6,897 bases of DNA from Spirochaetaceae bacterium (GTDB taxonomy: Bacteria; Spirochaetota; Spirochaetia; Treponematales; Breznakiellaceae), in assembly GCA_031279895.1 (NCBI GenBank), contig JAITHR010000001.1, forward strand, positions 1 through 6,897, read 5' to 3'. The position numbers were made by a program, and so were the translations under genes. Shown here piece by piece: positions 6,742 through 6,897 of this stretch (its first letter is position 1; every line of letters starts with the position of its first letter). The notes beneath the pieces are model-generated. The model worked only from the letters and a program-made list of their open reading frames with translations, was not told the origin of the DNA and did no database searches.

Positions 6742-6818
6742 CGGCCAAGGCTTTTTTCTAGGGCTTAGGGCTTTAGGTCCGGCTGCCCGGCTTGCTCCCC
6801 CAAGGCTGCTCCTTCCTT

Positions 6819-6889
6819 CCCGCTTTTCTCTTTTTTATCTTTTTTTCTTTCTTTTCTCTTTTCTTTTTCTTTCTTTTAAGCGGGTTTTT
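6819..6889 (+). repeat. Polypyrimidine tract held in a 7-bp inverted repeat
   Basis: Positions 6838-6877 are only C and T on the plus strand, and 6823-6836 are too. The segment 6848-6866 is a perfect 19-nt mirror repeat centred on 6857, a type of sequence that can form a triplex. CCCGCTT (6819-6825) and AAGCGGG (6878-6884) flank the tract as an exact inverted repeat, and TTTTT (6885-6889) follows. It resembles a plus-strand terminator with an unusually long loop (52 nt), but no plus-strand gene is upstream. Confidence 0.7.
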
Positions 6890-6897
6890 CTACGGCG

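Larger units (their letters stand above)
6530..6897. other. Gene-free region upstream of cheY
   Basis: No gene is supported in these 368 bp. The part next to cheY is its leader (about 100 nt) and promoter. Beyond that are an 11-bp triple repeat (6709-6741), a 7-bp direct repeat TAGGGCT (6759-6765 and 6766-6772) and a polypyrimidine tract to the right edge. A minus-strand Lys/Arg-rich open frame in the tract has no start codon and is bounded by a TAG at 6890-6892. That TAG could be the stop of a gene beyond the window. Confidence 0.6.

Noticed and set aside
6778..6892. Lys/Arg-rich minus-strand frame in the polypurine strand as a partial gene
   Set aside because: There is no start codon, a TAG at 6890-6892 closes the frame, and the composition simply reflects the low-complexity tract.

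Overview
The window looks like ordinary chromosomal DNA of an anaerobic, motile bacterium, most likely a spirochaete of the Treponema group with intermediate G+C (inference). This rests on two CheY proteins with a spirochaete-like N-terminal extension, a flavodiiron oxygen/NO reductase, a cyanobacterial/plant-type ADP-glucose pyrophosphorylase and a soluble chloroplast/chlamydia-like acyltransferase. There are no tRNAs, rRNAs, CRISPR arrays, insertion sequences or phage genes.

Layout. From the left: glgC (+, 105-1376) has sigma70-like promoters and a strong ribosome binding site. It ends tail to tail with eno (-, 1454-2752) across a short spacer with two terminator hairpins. eno is divergent from a glycerolipid acyltransferase gene (+, 2966-3856). 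Their 213-bp spacer holds two back-to-back consensus promoters, and the acyltransferase promoter sits so close to its ATG that a leaderless mRNA is predicted. The acyltransferase gene converges on a flavodiiron gene, fprA (-, 3915-5126). Upstream of fprA, on the same strand, are two paralogous single-domain response regulator genes: a cheY-like gene (-, 5253-5663) and cheY (-, 6089-6529). These are separated by 425 bp without a convincing gene, but this gap holds a good minus-strand intrinsic terminator. The right end (6530-6897) has the cheY promoter and leader, an 11-bp tandem repeat that is G-rich on the minus strand, and a long polypyrimidine tract.

How the genes relate. glgC commits glucose-1-phosphate to glycogen, eno is glycolysis, the acyltransferase starts or continues phospholipid synthesis, FprA removes O2 or NO, and the CheY proteins carry a phosphorylation signal, probably to the flagellar motor. 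Apart from the possible cheY-like/fprA co-transcription, they look like independent housekeeping units rather than a pathway cluster.

I found no clear new multi-gene system. The points most worth a second look are the predicted leaderless acyltransferase mRNA, the terminated gene-free stretch between the two cheY paralogues (possible small RNA or long 3' UTR), and the repeat-rich DNA upstream of cheY.
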